A stretch of DNA of 64,000 nt from Larix kaempferi (lineage: Eukaryota > Streptophyta > Pinopsida > Pinales > Pinaceae). The number at the start of each line of letters is the position of its first letter. Positions within the stretch are counted from its first letter, which is position 1. Below are positions 10,231 through 20,997 of the stretch, in pieces. A model generated the notes under the pieces. It made no database searches, was not told the DNA's origin, and was given only the letters and a program-made list of their open reading frames with translations. The stretch lies in contig BSBM01000871.1 of the NCBI GenBank assembly GCA_027924585.1, positions 496,001-560,000 of the forward strand. Reading direction: 5' to 3'. The position numbers were made by a program, and so were the translations under genes.

Positions 10231-13200
10231 TTGTCACTTGACTCCACTCGTCAGCGACGTAGGCCTTCGTCAGCAAATAGTGACGCCCCTTACTTTACCT
10301 CCAATTCTGACGAAGAGTCTGAGAACCCTATTTATACTGCCCCTACTAGCCCCATGGCTGGCACGACTTCCACTCCGTTTGTCATAGGGACCATTGGTGG
10401 CACATCCACCACTACACCAGTTACTACACCTGTTTTGGGTATGCCCTCCATGGGACTCCCATCTACCGTTCCCCTCACGTTACCTATTCCAGCAGCGGGA
10501 ATAACTATCCCCACTACATCAGTGGCTCACACTACCCATGGTGGTGCTGGACCATCCTCCACTACCTCAGTTCCCCCACTTGGGGGCACCACCCCAAATC
10601 TTGTCCCTCCACTTGGGGGCACTGGCCCCAACTTGGTCCAACCCACTACTGTGTCACATCCTTCTTCCAGTTTGCCATTCATGGCTAGCCTCAACCTACC
10701 TGACCTGGCCAGATTGACCAACGATCCCATTCGACACGACCCTACGTGGCCTCATATGCCTACCAAGCTCCCCTCTGACATCCCTAAGTTTGAAGGCAAG
10801 GCCGGTGAGGACCCACAAAACCATATCATGTCTTTCCACCTATGGTGTTCCTCTAACTCCATAGTGGATGACTCTGTTCGCCTCCGTCTCTTACAGCGCA
10901 CCTTCACTGGCTCTGCAGCCAAGTGGTATATCAAGCAACCTCATGGGACCCATGCCACCTTTGCTTCCTTGGCCTCGACCTTCCTGCAGTTCTTCCAGTT
11001 GCCTGTCCGCTATGACGCGGGCGTTGAGATCCTCCTATCTTGTAGACAAAACACAGCTACCCATATCACGGACCACATCCATGAGTGGCGTCGACGCCGT
11101 AGCTTATGCAAGATCAAACTAGACGACCGTATCTTCCTAGATTGGTTCCTCAAATCCCTTCTCCCGGTTATTGCTAAGGATGTGGCCTCAGAAAGACCCC
11201 AGTCTGAAGAAGAGGCCATCCTTAAGGCCCAACAGTTCGACCTCATTTACGCCCAATCGAGTTACCTTTATACCATTATACCTGACACCCCTCGCGGCGA
11301 GTCCTCCCAGCATGATGCGCCGGGGGCATCCCACGCTGCAGACGGTATCATTGGCCGTGTTTCTTCGCATCCCCAACCATTTTCTATAGCACGTCCTACC
11401 CCTGGCCCCGACCTGTCGCGGGCTACCTCCCAGTCTGGAGCAACCAACTCATATGCTCCCATGACACACCACCATTCCCATGGACCCTCATGTCCACCTC
11501 AGTGCTTCGGTTATGCGACTCCTGCTTATGCCCCCCCGGTCGCACCTCAGCCTTATTACCATCAGCAGGCTGCCCCAGCTTCTGCGCCTTCACAAGCCCC
11601 ACCCGCTTATTATCCGCCACAGGAAGCCCCTGCGGCACACCCACAACCTGCTCCGCAATCATATCAGCAACCCCCTCAAGTTGCTCCACCTGCTCAGCCT
11701 CAACCTACATATCATCCTCCGCAGCCTGCTCCCGCACCTGCGCAACCTCAAAATCCCCCTGCTGCCCAAGGGAAAGTTTACGCCCAACAAAACCCGCAGC
11801 AAAACCAGAACAACCAACGTAACCAGGGCAAACAGAACCGCGGCAAAGGCCGTAATCGTGGGAACAACCAACCTGCAGACCAAGCTGGTCAACCGGCTAA
11901 TCCCCCCGACAACAACAATGCGGCCCCCGCTAATCAAAACCCTGATCGCCCTCCCAAGCAGGCTAAAAACCCCAATTTGCGAACGAACCACCCTTGTTCT
12001 ATTTGCGGGGTCTATGGACACTACACACACGCTTGCCCACACTTGGAGCGAGCTCGGTAACTCTGGGTTGATGAGGCCCATCGCCAAGGGCATGCAGCTC
12101 CCCAAGCACCGCCCAACCCCCCCCAACCTCAACAACCCCCTTTTGTGCTACAAAACCCCTTACCAACCCAAGGCGTAGTGAACACTCAGCCGTTGGCTCC
12201 CCCTCAAGCCAACGCACCCCAACAACAATAGATCACTTACGCTGCTCCCGATCAACCCATGTTTGAATCAGGTACCCATCACTTGCTAATGATGTCATCT
12301 GCTGACGTCAACCTCCAGACCCGTCGGAACCAATATGGCTCCACCTCTGAAGCCCCTCCCATGGATAAACCCACTAACGCCCATCCCACTGATCAGGCGT
12401 TACGTATACCTCCGCCTCCCATAGATGGCGCTGCAAAAGCCCCTCGTTTCCCACTTCGCCGTCTCAACAACAACCCTAATGCGCGCACTCCGTCAAACTA
12501 CAACATTGTAGACGACCTCGCCCAATCTCCCGCAGCCATGTCTGCGTTAGAAGTCTTGAAGAATTTCCCCTCCCAGCGCAAGACTTTACTCTCTGCCATC
12601 GGGGGGATTGACCCAAATGATTCGAATTTGATGGCATTTGATTTAGACCAGTCTGAACCACGCCTACCTTCCAGCTTAGCATTCCAAGTTACTGTCTCCG
12701 TTAGGAATCTTGTCATCCATCGGTGCATCATCGATGAGGGTGCCTCCACATGCGTCATGTCTACATTCGTATGGCAGAAGCTGGGATCCCCTCCTCTCCA
12801 GCAGTCCACCACTGCATTACGCGCCTACGACGGTCGTTCGGCTCAGCCCCAAGGCCTCCTAGCCAATGTCCCCGTCCAGTTAGGTGGAAAAACTGTACTC
12901 ATTGACATTGAGGTAATCAATGCCCAATTGGATTATAACATTTTACTTGGCCGCAACTACATGTATGCCATGCGGGCAGTTGCCTCTTCCGTCTTTCGCA
13001 CCATGATGTTCCCCCATGAGGGACGCGTGGTTAAGGTTGACCAGCTCACCTACTATGATCCCAGTGCTCCTGCGGCACCTGAAAATGTTCTCCCCATGGT
13101 TGAACAACCTGTTTCTCATGCCACCACCTCATTTGTTTCCTCTACAGGGCCTGGAGTCTACTCAGACGCGCCGATGACCTCCACCTTTCAATCCATTCCT

Positions 13201-14754
13201 CCCCCGTCATCTACGCCCGAAGTCTCTGACTTATGTACCTTATCCCATGATAACCTACCACCTAATAATCAACCACCCTTGTTTCCAAAACCACCATTGG
13301 TACCTAGCCACATTTGTGTTACACCTATCCATACGATCCCCTTCCTAGTTCCTCCATCGGGAGTAGTAAGCGCCCCGGTCATGGCTACCCTTAGTCTCCC
13401 TGGGTTAACCTTGGGATTACCTGTATGGTATCTTTCGCCTCCCGTTCACCCGCCGACACCTGATGTCGTCCTCCAACCGGTGCAACCCATGGCTACTACC
13501 ACTCAGCCACCTCCCGGTGTCTCTACCCCTTCGTCCTCCACGACTCCCCCTCCTACTCCCAAACCCACTGGGGGCAGAGGTCCACAACCTTACACTGCTG
13601 TACCACCTCCCAAGACAGTCAAAAAACCTCCAGTTTTTCGTGCTCCTCCCAAATGCTCGCTATGCGACGAGTTGGGCCATTCGACCCACCAATGCCCACA
13701 GTTACCAGCATTGCAGAAGCACATGCAGATGCTCGACGATGACCCCAACATCCCAACTGTCGAACTCAACCCCACTCCCAATCCTAAAGATAAGTCCCTA
13801 CGTACCAACCACTCCTGCGCCATATGCGGTATTTACGGGCATTATTCACATCATTGTCCCGATCTCCTGGATTACAGAGCGGCTCTCTATGAGATGAACA
13901 ATCTGTATCTTGAGACGGCACCACCCACCATTGAGGAGATTTACCCCCCGGTCTCTCCCCCTTCTGGAGAGGTTAATATCATCTATATGATCTCTTCAAC
14001 CACTACCCCCTCGTCAACCGATTTGACGACGCAAACTTTCCGTACCGATGAGGATATTCTTGAGGCCCTGACCGCCCCGGATTATCCCTGGGATGATATG
14101 CATCATCGTTCCTACTTCATCCCAGAAGCGTCTTCCTCTAGCTCCGCTACCCAATACGCGGTTGAATCCAAATACTTCCTCCCCACCAAGGTCGACTGGT
14201 TCAAGGACCCTATTCCTGCTCCTGATGCATTCAAGGAAGGTAACATGGCCAACATCTCCCCTGTCATCCAAGTTGATATCGCTTCCCCAGGACGTGCCCC
14301 TGAACTCATCACTTTAGGAGCATTCTGCAGTAAACAAGAGATTGAGGACTACATAAACCTTTTCAGAGAATTCCATGATGTCTTTTCCTGGTCCTATACC
14401 GAAATGCCTGGTCTTGACCCTGCCATTATAGAGCACCACATTGACACATGGCCTGATGTACCCCCCGTTCGTCAGAAACAACGCCCTCTTCCTCCCTCAA
14501 AGTTCCAAGGATGTGCCCCTGAACTCCTCACTTTAGGAGCCTCCTGCAGCGAGCAGGAGATTGAGGATTATAAACAACTCTTCCAAGAGTTCCGTGATGT
14601 CTTTGCTTGGCCCTCTACCGGAATGCCTAGGTTCGACCCCGCCATTCTCAAACATCACATGGACACACGGCCAGAGGAACTTCCTGTTCGTACTGAAACC
14701 GACTCTGAAGTCCTTCCTTTACGCAACCCCCATGATGGGTTGTATCCTAAGTAG
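10231..14754 (+). pseudogene. gag-PR polyprotein with RT-RH-INT deleted, unit 1
   Basis: One frame is broken only by TAA at 12058 and TAG at 12229. In order it has: a Pro/Thr-rich N-terminus; a Retrotrans_gag domain at about 10760-11270; a Pro/Gln/Ala-rich linker; CCHC knuckle 1 (11995-12036); a retropepsin-like segment with DEGAST (Asp codon 12733); a Pro-rich linker; knuckles 2 (13654-13695) and 3 (13816-13857); and the segment that precedes RT, present twice. It then jumps to the last 20 codons of the integrase region and stops. The start is unclear: the first open codon is TTG and unit 2 has ATG at the matching place (22573). Unit 1 also has an extra 8 bp just upstream. Confidence 0.8.
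14291..14700 (+). other. 219-bp in-frame duplication and RT-INT deletion junction, unit 1
   Basis: The RT-leader segment (APELITLGAFCSKQEIEDY...) is followed 219 bp later by a diverged copy (APELLTLGASCSEQEIEDY...). At about 14695 the frame joins sequence matching the end of the integrase ORF of B-old (LPLRNPHDGLYPK against HPLRNPRNGLYLK, 38745 region). About 2.4 kb of RT, RH and INT is absent. Unit 2 has the same join (about 26633-27040), so it predates the tandem duplication. Confidence 0.8.
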
Positions 14755-14869
14755 TCTCTATCCCTAGAATAACTTGCGCCCTCGTTGGTCCGCATTGTAC
14801 AGTTTGCTCTCTTTTTGTTTTTCACTTTTTTACCATCATCTTACATTCATCATTTCTGCATGATTACAG

Positions 14870-15298
14870 ATGGACCACCTTCCACCTTGTTACACTGGCT
14901 TCGCTGATGGCGCAAGCCGCTGGTCTCCCAACCTGGCTTCTGCAGCATGGGTCTTGTACTCCCCTTCCCACGAGATGATTCACCTTGACGGAATATGTAT
15001 AGGCGCTGCTACCAATAACCAGGCGGAGTATGATGCTGTGACCGGTCTCTTGACTGCTTCCCTCCAAATGGGCATAAGTCACCTTCATGTGTTCCTTGAC
15101 TCCCAGCTACTTGTCTCCCAGCTCAACAACTGCTACCAGGTGCGTGATCCCTGCCTTTTTAGAAAATTCCTGCGCACAAAACAACTCAGCCGACAATTTG
15201 AATCCATCACATTCACACATGTCCCCAGAGCCCAAAATAGTGTCGCAGACCAAATGGCCAACAACATCCTAGATTGGCATATCAATCACACCATGTAA
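14870..15298 (+). CDS. Archaeal-type RNase H (aRNH), unit 1
   Basis: The intact 142-residue frame has the acidic residues expected of an RNase H: Asp13 in FADGAS, Glu53 in NNQAEYD, Asp77 in FLDSQ and Asp127 in NSVADQ. A second, archaeal-like RNase H is the hallmark of Tat-lineage Ty3/gypsy elements, where it is thought to degrade RNA in RNA-DNA hybrids during reverse transcription. The ATG directly follows a pyrimidine-rich stretch ending TGCATGATTACAG, a good splice acceptor, so it may be spliced to the upstream ORF. It lies 115 bp after the gag-PR stop. Confidence 0.85.
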   Translation: MDHLPPCYTGFADGASRWSPNLASAAWVLYSPSHEMIHLDGICIGAATNNQAEYDAVTGLLTASLQMGISHLHVFLDSQLLVSQLNNCYQVRDPCLFRKFLRTKQLSRQFESITFTHVPRAQNSVADQMANNILDWHINHTM

Positions 15299-15410
15299 CA
15301 TCATGCATCACAATCCCATAGCATCTCATAAAAATATATAAAAACCCAAAAAGATTGCATCGCATCCACATTTGCATCCATGTATATACACCACATTCAT
15401 ATCCATATGG

Positions 15411-15593
15411 GCATCCACGTGCCTAAACATACATATATCATGTCGCATCACATAAAATACACAAGGGGCATCCACGTGCCTAACATCCTAACCTACTTGC
15501 ATCCACGTGCAATGTAAACATATCACAACTCATAAAGTGCATCCACGTGCGTACAAATAAAACAACATTATACAAAAAGGTGCATCCACGTGC
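15411..15593. repeat. Five-copy GCATCCACGTGC array, unit 1
   Basis: Exact GCATCCACGTGC occurs at 15411, 15468, 15499, 15539 and 15582. Each contains the G-box palindrome CACGTG. The flanks differ (CTAA, AATG, GTAC, ATAT), so this is a dispersed motif array and not a plain tandem repeat. It sits between the stop of aRNH (+) and the stop of the antisense PMD gene (-), where both transcripts would end. Confidence 0.85.
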
Positions 15594-15767
15594 ATATATA
15601 TATATCAAAAAATATACATGTCCAGTGCTATACATGTCCTGAGTACCCCTGTACTCAGCTATACAAAAAATGGCTATACATCCCTAACAGCCTCATCAAC
15701 ATACATGCCGTAGCTACAAAACTCGGGGGGAGTCCCCTGCACTCCCTAATGGGAGTCGTATCCTGCA

Positions 15768-17537
15768 TCACTGCCTGCATTGGCTGCCTCTGAGTCCTCC
15801 CCTCACTCCTCCTCCGGCCTCCTGTTCCCGTACCCGGTCCACCAAGATCGCCACCCGGATCGCGATGGATCTGAACTCTCGGGGTGCCCCCATGCAATCC
15901 CGTACCACGTCCGGATCGACGTCCCGCCATCCCTCATTGGTCACCCCTATCAGCAACCGGTCTAATAGTTCCCGTACCGACTCCAGTGTCCCCTCCGCAT
16001 CGCGGCGACGGACCTCTCCTCGCCCAGGCAGAGCTGGAACGGCCACAATACCCCTCCGTGCCACATGTCCTAGCGGCTGCCTCGGGCCCACATCTGCAAG
16101 ATCACCCATATTTCAGTCATAGTATATCACTCTAATATCATATAAATAAAACTTGACATACATAACATGCAAGCAAAAACACATACGTACCGTCGAGACC
16201 CCATGCCTGTCCTGGTGCTCGTGCCGCCTCCGGATCTCCCGTGAAGTCCATGTACCGATACGGGAAGTCGTCCAGTGTCAGTGGTATCTGGAGCCACTGC
16301 AGGTACAACTCCTGCATGAAATACCTGCCCACGTCGCCGCCACCACGGCGGCGCATCATCTCGCACCACCGCACAATTCGCGGCTCCCTCATCCCTCCTG
16401 CCCTGATTGGCACCCGTGGCCGCAGTGTGGGTACCCTCTCCATAAAAAAGGCACACAAGAAGGAACCAAAACAAAATCCCTTGCCATCTTCCTTCGCTGC
16501 CGTCAGCTTCCGCTGAACGCAGGTCAGGAACATATGGCCCCACGCGTAGTACACCCCATCCAGTACGTGCTCTATCATCTGCATCTGACCCCCAGACACC
16601 TTCTCAGGTGACTGGGAACCCAATACCCGCACCACACATGCTACCATGGCCTGCACTGCCGGCTCCTATAGGTCGCTCACCAGGAGTGCATTCCTATGCA
16701 CCCTCGCCTCAGGACCACAGTATCTATCCAACATGTCCTCCATGTCGACATCCGCGGCAACCCGCGGCTGTGTGTCTGCTACCCTGCCTAGGCAGGGTAA
16801 CCCCGTCAGAAAATATACATCGGTCAGGGTGAGGTCCACCCTCTCACCCTGTACCCGGAAAGCCTGTATGTCCGGCTCCCAGAAGCTGATCAGCCGGTTC
16901 AGCAGTAGTGCTGCTGACCGTATCATGGGTATCTGTGCGAACTTCAGTAGTCCGCACAGTCCCAGCACAGATCGCACATGGCGATCCTCCCGAATATAAA
17001 CCATAGTATCATCAGGGATCTCCCGCTCTCTCCAGAGCACCTGCAGCATCCTGTCAATCACACAAAATAAACTCATCAGACTCATGTCAACTAAATACGT
17101 ACTTTTCCCTCTCCTGGAAGACCCTCATAGCTCGGCCCAAAACCGCGGCTATCGGGCTTCCTGCCGCGGTTTCCGACCGCGGCTGTCAGGCCTATGGTCG
17201 CGGTCCTTAACCGCGCATGTCAGCCCTAAACCCGCGGTTGGGAACCGCGTGTTCCTCCTTGGAACTCGCGATACTCGACCGCGGTTCCATCCAGGAAACA
17301 CGCGATCTCCAACCGCGTGGTTCACCCCGAAACACGCGGTCTCCAACCGTGTGGTTCACCCCAAAACTCGCGGCCTCCAACCGTGGTTTTGACCCCCTAA
17401 CCCGCGGTCCACCCCACGTGGACCGTACAAATAAACCCTGGGACCCACTACCCAACCCCCGACCCTAAAAAACATGCAGGTATGAGTCTAACGGAATACC
17501 TGTCTCTCCCGGATCTGAAATCGGCCGGTCGGATCAT
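15768..17537 (-). pseudogene. Antisense plant mobile domain (PMD) gene, unit 1, one nonsense codon
   Basis: The exons, read on the minus strand, are 17537-17500, 17050-16191 and 16093-15768. Introns are 449 and 97 bp, both GT...AG. The joined frame is 408 codons. The core resembles PMD proteins (FWEPDIQAF, then GERVDLTLTDVYFLTGLP). A TAG at 16668-16666 replaces the CAG (Gln) of unit 2. A 20-bp deletion relative to unit 2 alters the C-terminus. A TATA box lies 88 bp upstream of the ATG. PMD proteins are known as plant nuclear proteins, some involved in silencing, and as passengers of transposable elements. Confidence 0.7.
17135..17406. repeat. 34-bp CG-rich array, exactly eight copies, inside antisense intron 1
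   Basis: Eight 34-bp blocks abut without gaps. Each has two CGCG-type cores about half a period apart (ACCGCGG and CGCGGT or CGCGAT). The array lies wholly in the 449-bp first intron of the antisense PMD gene. Unit 2 (29498-29769) and B-old (41250-41521) also have exactly eight copies. Confidence 0.9.
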
Positions 17538-17624
17538 CCAGAAATGCCACCTAAGCTCTGGTCCACTTTGATCACAAGTCAAAGTCAAACCGTACAAATG
17601 ACACATGTCATGTTGGACCCACCA

Positions 17625-17633
17625 CTATTTATA
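17625..17633 (-). promoter_or_regulatory. Antisense promoter TATA box, unit 1
   Basis: The minus strand reads CTATAAATAGT here, 88 bp upstream of the PMD start codon. Two GTCAAA/TTTGAC motifs resembling W-box cores lie downstream (about 17582-17588). The box is kept in unit 2 (29988) and in the diverged B-old (41741). Confidence 0.6.
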
Positions 17634-17776
17634 GTCAGTTGACTTTTTCTTGTCACGGCCATTCTGACCCCATACGGAGTCCGTTTTTCGAACCGTTTCC
17701 ACCACTGGAATCAGCACGACGAGACCGTCACGATAGTCACCTCGTTGCATTATTTTTACCCCGTCATTTTTTGCCC

Positions 17777-18160
17777 ATTTTTCAGACACCACTAGTCGCC
17801 TCGGTTTACGTGCCACATCAGCCGTTCTCCGTTTTTCACATGTTTTATATCATCGGATACATTTTTCCGAGCCGGTGATGATGCTTGAGATCATTTCTCG
17901 CTCTCACCCCCCGATTTTTTGGGTCTTTTTTCCAAAATGCCCTCGTTGCCTCGGTGTGCGTGCCACATCGGTCGTTACCCGTTTTTGACATCCTTTATAT
18001 CGTCGGATTCATTTTTCCGAGCTCGTGATGATGCTTAAGATCATTTCTCGCTCTCACTTGGTACAATTTCAACATTGTGTCCCGACACCTTGCTGCCTCG
18101 GTTTGCGTACCACATCGGCCGCTATCGGATTGTTCCACATTTTTACATGAGCCATTCACT
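17777..18160. repeat. About 150-bp tandem repeat, 2.5 copies, unit 1
   Basis: GCCTCGGT...GTGCCACATCRG...TTTTTCCGAGC...GATGATGCTTRAGATCATTTCTCGCTCTCAC recurs with GCCTCGG starts at 17798, 17948 and 18095. The repeat is also present in unit 2 (30155 onward) and B-old (41900-42240). It lies upstream of the antisense promoter. I see no coding content. Confidence 0.8.
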
Positions 18161-18312
18161 CCTATCATACTGCAAATGTTTCGTTATTTTGCCACCATTT
18201 CATCTACCCCGCAAGGAGGCCCACCAGTGTTCCCCACTACCCTTGTTCTTGGTCATCATTATTGTTCCTTGATTGAACACTTCCTCCTTGCCTGGCCATT
18301 TCTTTTGTTCGG

Positions 18313-18830
18313 TATAATTTTATCCCTTTTTCGGGCCGGACAAGTCCTTTACGAAAAAGGCACTTAGGGAGTTTCCGTTCAGCTCTTTTCTGACTCCTAA
18401 AAGAATGAAAAGATCGTCGAGCAATCTTGCTTCCTTTCATGCTCGTTAAAGTACCTGAAAGGGCGTCTATCTGGTATAAGTTTAACCCTTTTCCGGACCT
18501 GGTAGACTAATTACGAAAAAGGAATACTCTAGTCACACCGGCTAGAAGAGTTCTTCATTGCATCCTTTTATGCTTCTTTGGGCCTTGGAGACTAAATCTA
18601 CGAAAAAGCAACCCCCTGGAGTTTTCTTATTTTCTTTCAGACTCTCTAAAATTGAAAGCAACCACGAGCATGCGCTGTCCTGGGCTCGTAAAATCCACAC
18701 GACAGTACCATTCCATCACTTCAGAGTCTTCTTATCGCTTTCAGACTCCTTAAAATTGAAAGCCACCACGAGCATGAACTGTCCTGGGCTCGTAAAATCC
18801 ACACGACAGTATCATTTTATACAAACTTCT
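18313..18830. repeat. Hairpin-rich 3' block, unit 1
   Basis: A 9-bp perfect stem, CCTTTTTCG/CGAAAAAGG (18325-18333 with 18352-18360), is followed by a near copy (18487-18495 with 18514-18522). Two copies of an ACGAGC...GCTCGTAAAATCC stem follow (about 18669-18695 and 18768-18794). A recognisably homologous block occurs in element C at about 53150-53760, with the shared phrase GCTAGAAGAGTTCTTC. Function is unknown. Confidence 0.75.
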
Positions 18831-20150
18831 TCTAGTTCCTAAACCCATGAAGAAGTCCCCACTCGTGCCTCCTGGCACTACGATCGATCATCTCGGCAGC
18901 ACCCCCAATCAGGTCGCCTTTGTTCAGAGTATTCTGCAGTCTCCTGCCATTTTATACCAGCTTGAGTCTCCCTCAGCCCAGTTATCCTCCCAGATCCATT
19001 ACAGCTATGATCCCTTTCCCCTCAGTCAGTTTCATATGCTGCCAGATCATTCCCATTATCATACTCTGAACAAAGGAAGTTTGAGTCCACCCACTCTACT
19101 TGCCCAGTCGTCCCTCCACAGTTTGGCAGTCCTGCCATCAGTACTATCACATTTCGGTTCTTCACCTCGCGCTCCTGTCAAGGAAACATCATTGCCTTGA
19201 TAGTTGCAGGTCTCCCTCTGTCGACGACAGCTCCTCTATTCCAGAGGATAGGCCCAGAGGTCCCTACGCCTTGGACTTATCACCATCTGTGGTAAGTGCC
19301 TACGGATCATTCTGAGAGGAGTCATCATTGCCTCTCCGAGTGGTTGTTCCTCACATGCTCGACTTCAGCACCTTGATCGCATCGTTGAGGATCGCGTAGG
19401 ATTATATCCCATCAGTTTTTAGTCGAAGACCCCGGATTTCCCCCGAATCTAGCACATTGGTGAGTCCCTTCGGAACGCCCAGTTATATGTTCCCGTGGAT
19501 GTCCGGGCTGCGTTGGCGATTGTATTCGGAAGCCATCCAACTATATGCTTCCTTGAGTACCCATTTCAGTTCCAGTTCAGTGTACCATCGAGGTTGTTGC
19601 TCCCAGTCATTGTGATTCAGCAGCTCATCAGTTCCCCTGGTACACCAGTCAGCAGCACTGTTGATATTCCAGAACACCAGTGTATCAGTTTTTCAGCTCA
19701 GACATGGTCCGCCCAGCAGTATGTCCCAGCTTTGTGTCCCCTCTGGACGCTTATGATGTACACAGTGGCTATGTATCTTTCAGGTCCCCCTTTTCGGGCC
19801 TCACAGTTCTTTTTATGTATCTTGATACGAGCATGGGTATGCCTGCCTCATCCATATATTGAGATTATTCCTCAGTTAGTATTTGAGGTCATGTATATGT
19901 CAGGTCCCCATTGTTTGGACCCCATTGTTATTGTTATGTTATATCCTGATACGAGCATGGGAATGCCCGCCTCGTCCATATGATCAGATGATTCCTCATC
20001 CATTATTGAGGTTAAGTACTTTTAGCTCTTGCAGTTGTTCGGGATCGTTGTTCCGGGCTTCAGTTTGTTTCTTCTCTTCTCTCCACACCCAGGAAAACCA
20101 TTCATGACTTATGATGTCCATCGGCCATACAATGAGCTCCTGCCCTCGCA
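18831..20150 (+). other. 3' untranslated region of unit 1
   Basis: There is no gene I can support. It includes a diverged duplication of about 90 bp (about 19782-19870 and 19899-19985) around GATACGAGCATGGG and GCCTCRTCCATAT. The small ORFs here have no counterpart I recognise. Confidence 0.6.
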
Positions 20151-20165
20151 CATCAGGGGGCAATC
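20151..20165 (+). other. Polypurine tract before second B-young LTR
   Basis: CATCAGGGGGCAATC lies directly before TGTTAACACCC. Element C has the similar CATTAGGGGGCATA before its 3' LTR. It shows that unit 1's 3' end is complete and that 20166 begins a true 3' LTR. Confidence 0.7.
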
Positions 20166-20890
20166 TGTTAACACCCAAAAAGTGCTCACTACCTCATCTC
20201 CCACATTATATGGCTCATTTGTCCATTTTCCTACCATATTTCCCTTAAAAACCCAAAAAATTCCATTAAAAAGCCTCCAAAAGGCCTAAAATGCCTCCAA
20301 AAGGCCACAAAACCCTCAAAATAGCCTAAAAAAGGCTAAAAAAACCCCCTTTTCCTCCAAAAATAGCAAAAATCCCCTAAAAAGGGAATAAAAAATATAA
20401 AATAATGAGGAAAAGGAGGAAAAAACCCTATACAGCTGCCCAAAACCATGTGTTTCCCAAAACCATGGGTCAGCACTCCACCACCAAAAAACTATAAATA
20501 GGTGATGGAGATCCCTTATTCCATATCCACAATCACAAGCACCCTTACTCTGCCAAAATCTCTCTCGAAACCCTAGTTCACTATTGAACTACTTTCACCT
20601 TGAGAGCCACTTTTGGCCCATTCCCACCATTGGAGAAAGAGAAGGAGCACATTGGAGCTTGGAGCAACCCTCTTGGACATTGCAAGGAGCTTCATCAACC
20701 TCCACATTGGAGGTAATATTAATACAAAACCCTTATTTAAATTTGTTGTTTATGTTTTATGCACATGTTAGAGTAGTTTTTACATTTCTGTTTTAGCTTA
20801 ATTATTTACATTTACTGAACTGCTACTAAGGAGTCCATTCTCCTTAGTAGGTGCTCATTTGCACAAGCTAGGGGTAAAACCCTAGCTACA
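20166..20890 (+). mobile_element. Second LTR of B-young (3' LTR of unit 1, 5' LTR of unit 2)
   Basis: This 725-bp LTR is nearly identical to 7819-8541. It is shared by the two units: a polypurine tract precedes it and a primer binding site and leader follow it. Confidence 0.93.
20493..20501 (+). promoter_or_regulatory. TATA box in second B-young LTR
   Basis: TATAAATAG is in the same context as at 8144-8152. Confidence 0.65.
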
Positions 20891-20894
20891 GTTT

Positions 20895-20909
20895 TGGCGA
20901 CTCCCCTAG
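20895..20909 (+). other. Primer binding site, B-young unit 2
   Basis: TGGCGACTCCCCTAG is identical to the unit 1 site. Confidence 0.55.
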
Positions 20910-20997
20910 ATTTTGAATTTCTGGTTTTCGTTTTTAAATTTTTTCCCTTTCGGCTGTCCCTTTCGGCCGCCGTACATCGTGTTTTTTCCCTCTGCAG

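Noticed and set aside
10332-12217. Many ORFs of 60-158 codons on the opposite strand or other frames of the gag-PR region
   Set aside because: They are shadows of a GC-rich, Pro-rich polyprotein. They lack domains and follow the stops of the true frame.
17084-17468. ORFs on both strands across the 34-bp array
   Set aside because: They are repeat-derived, and the array lies in the inferred antisense intron.
18847-20289. Several ORFs of 60-162 codons in the 3' region of unit 1
   Set aside because: They have no recognisable domain, and the region carries internal repeats and hairpins typical of a non-coding 3' region. B-old cannot test them because it is truncated.
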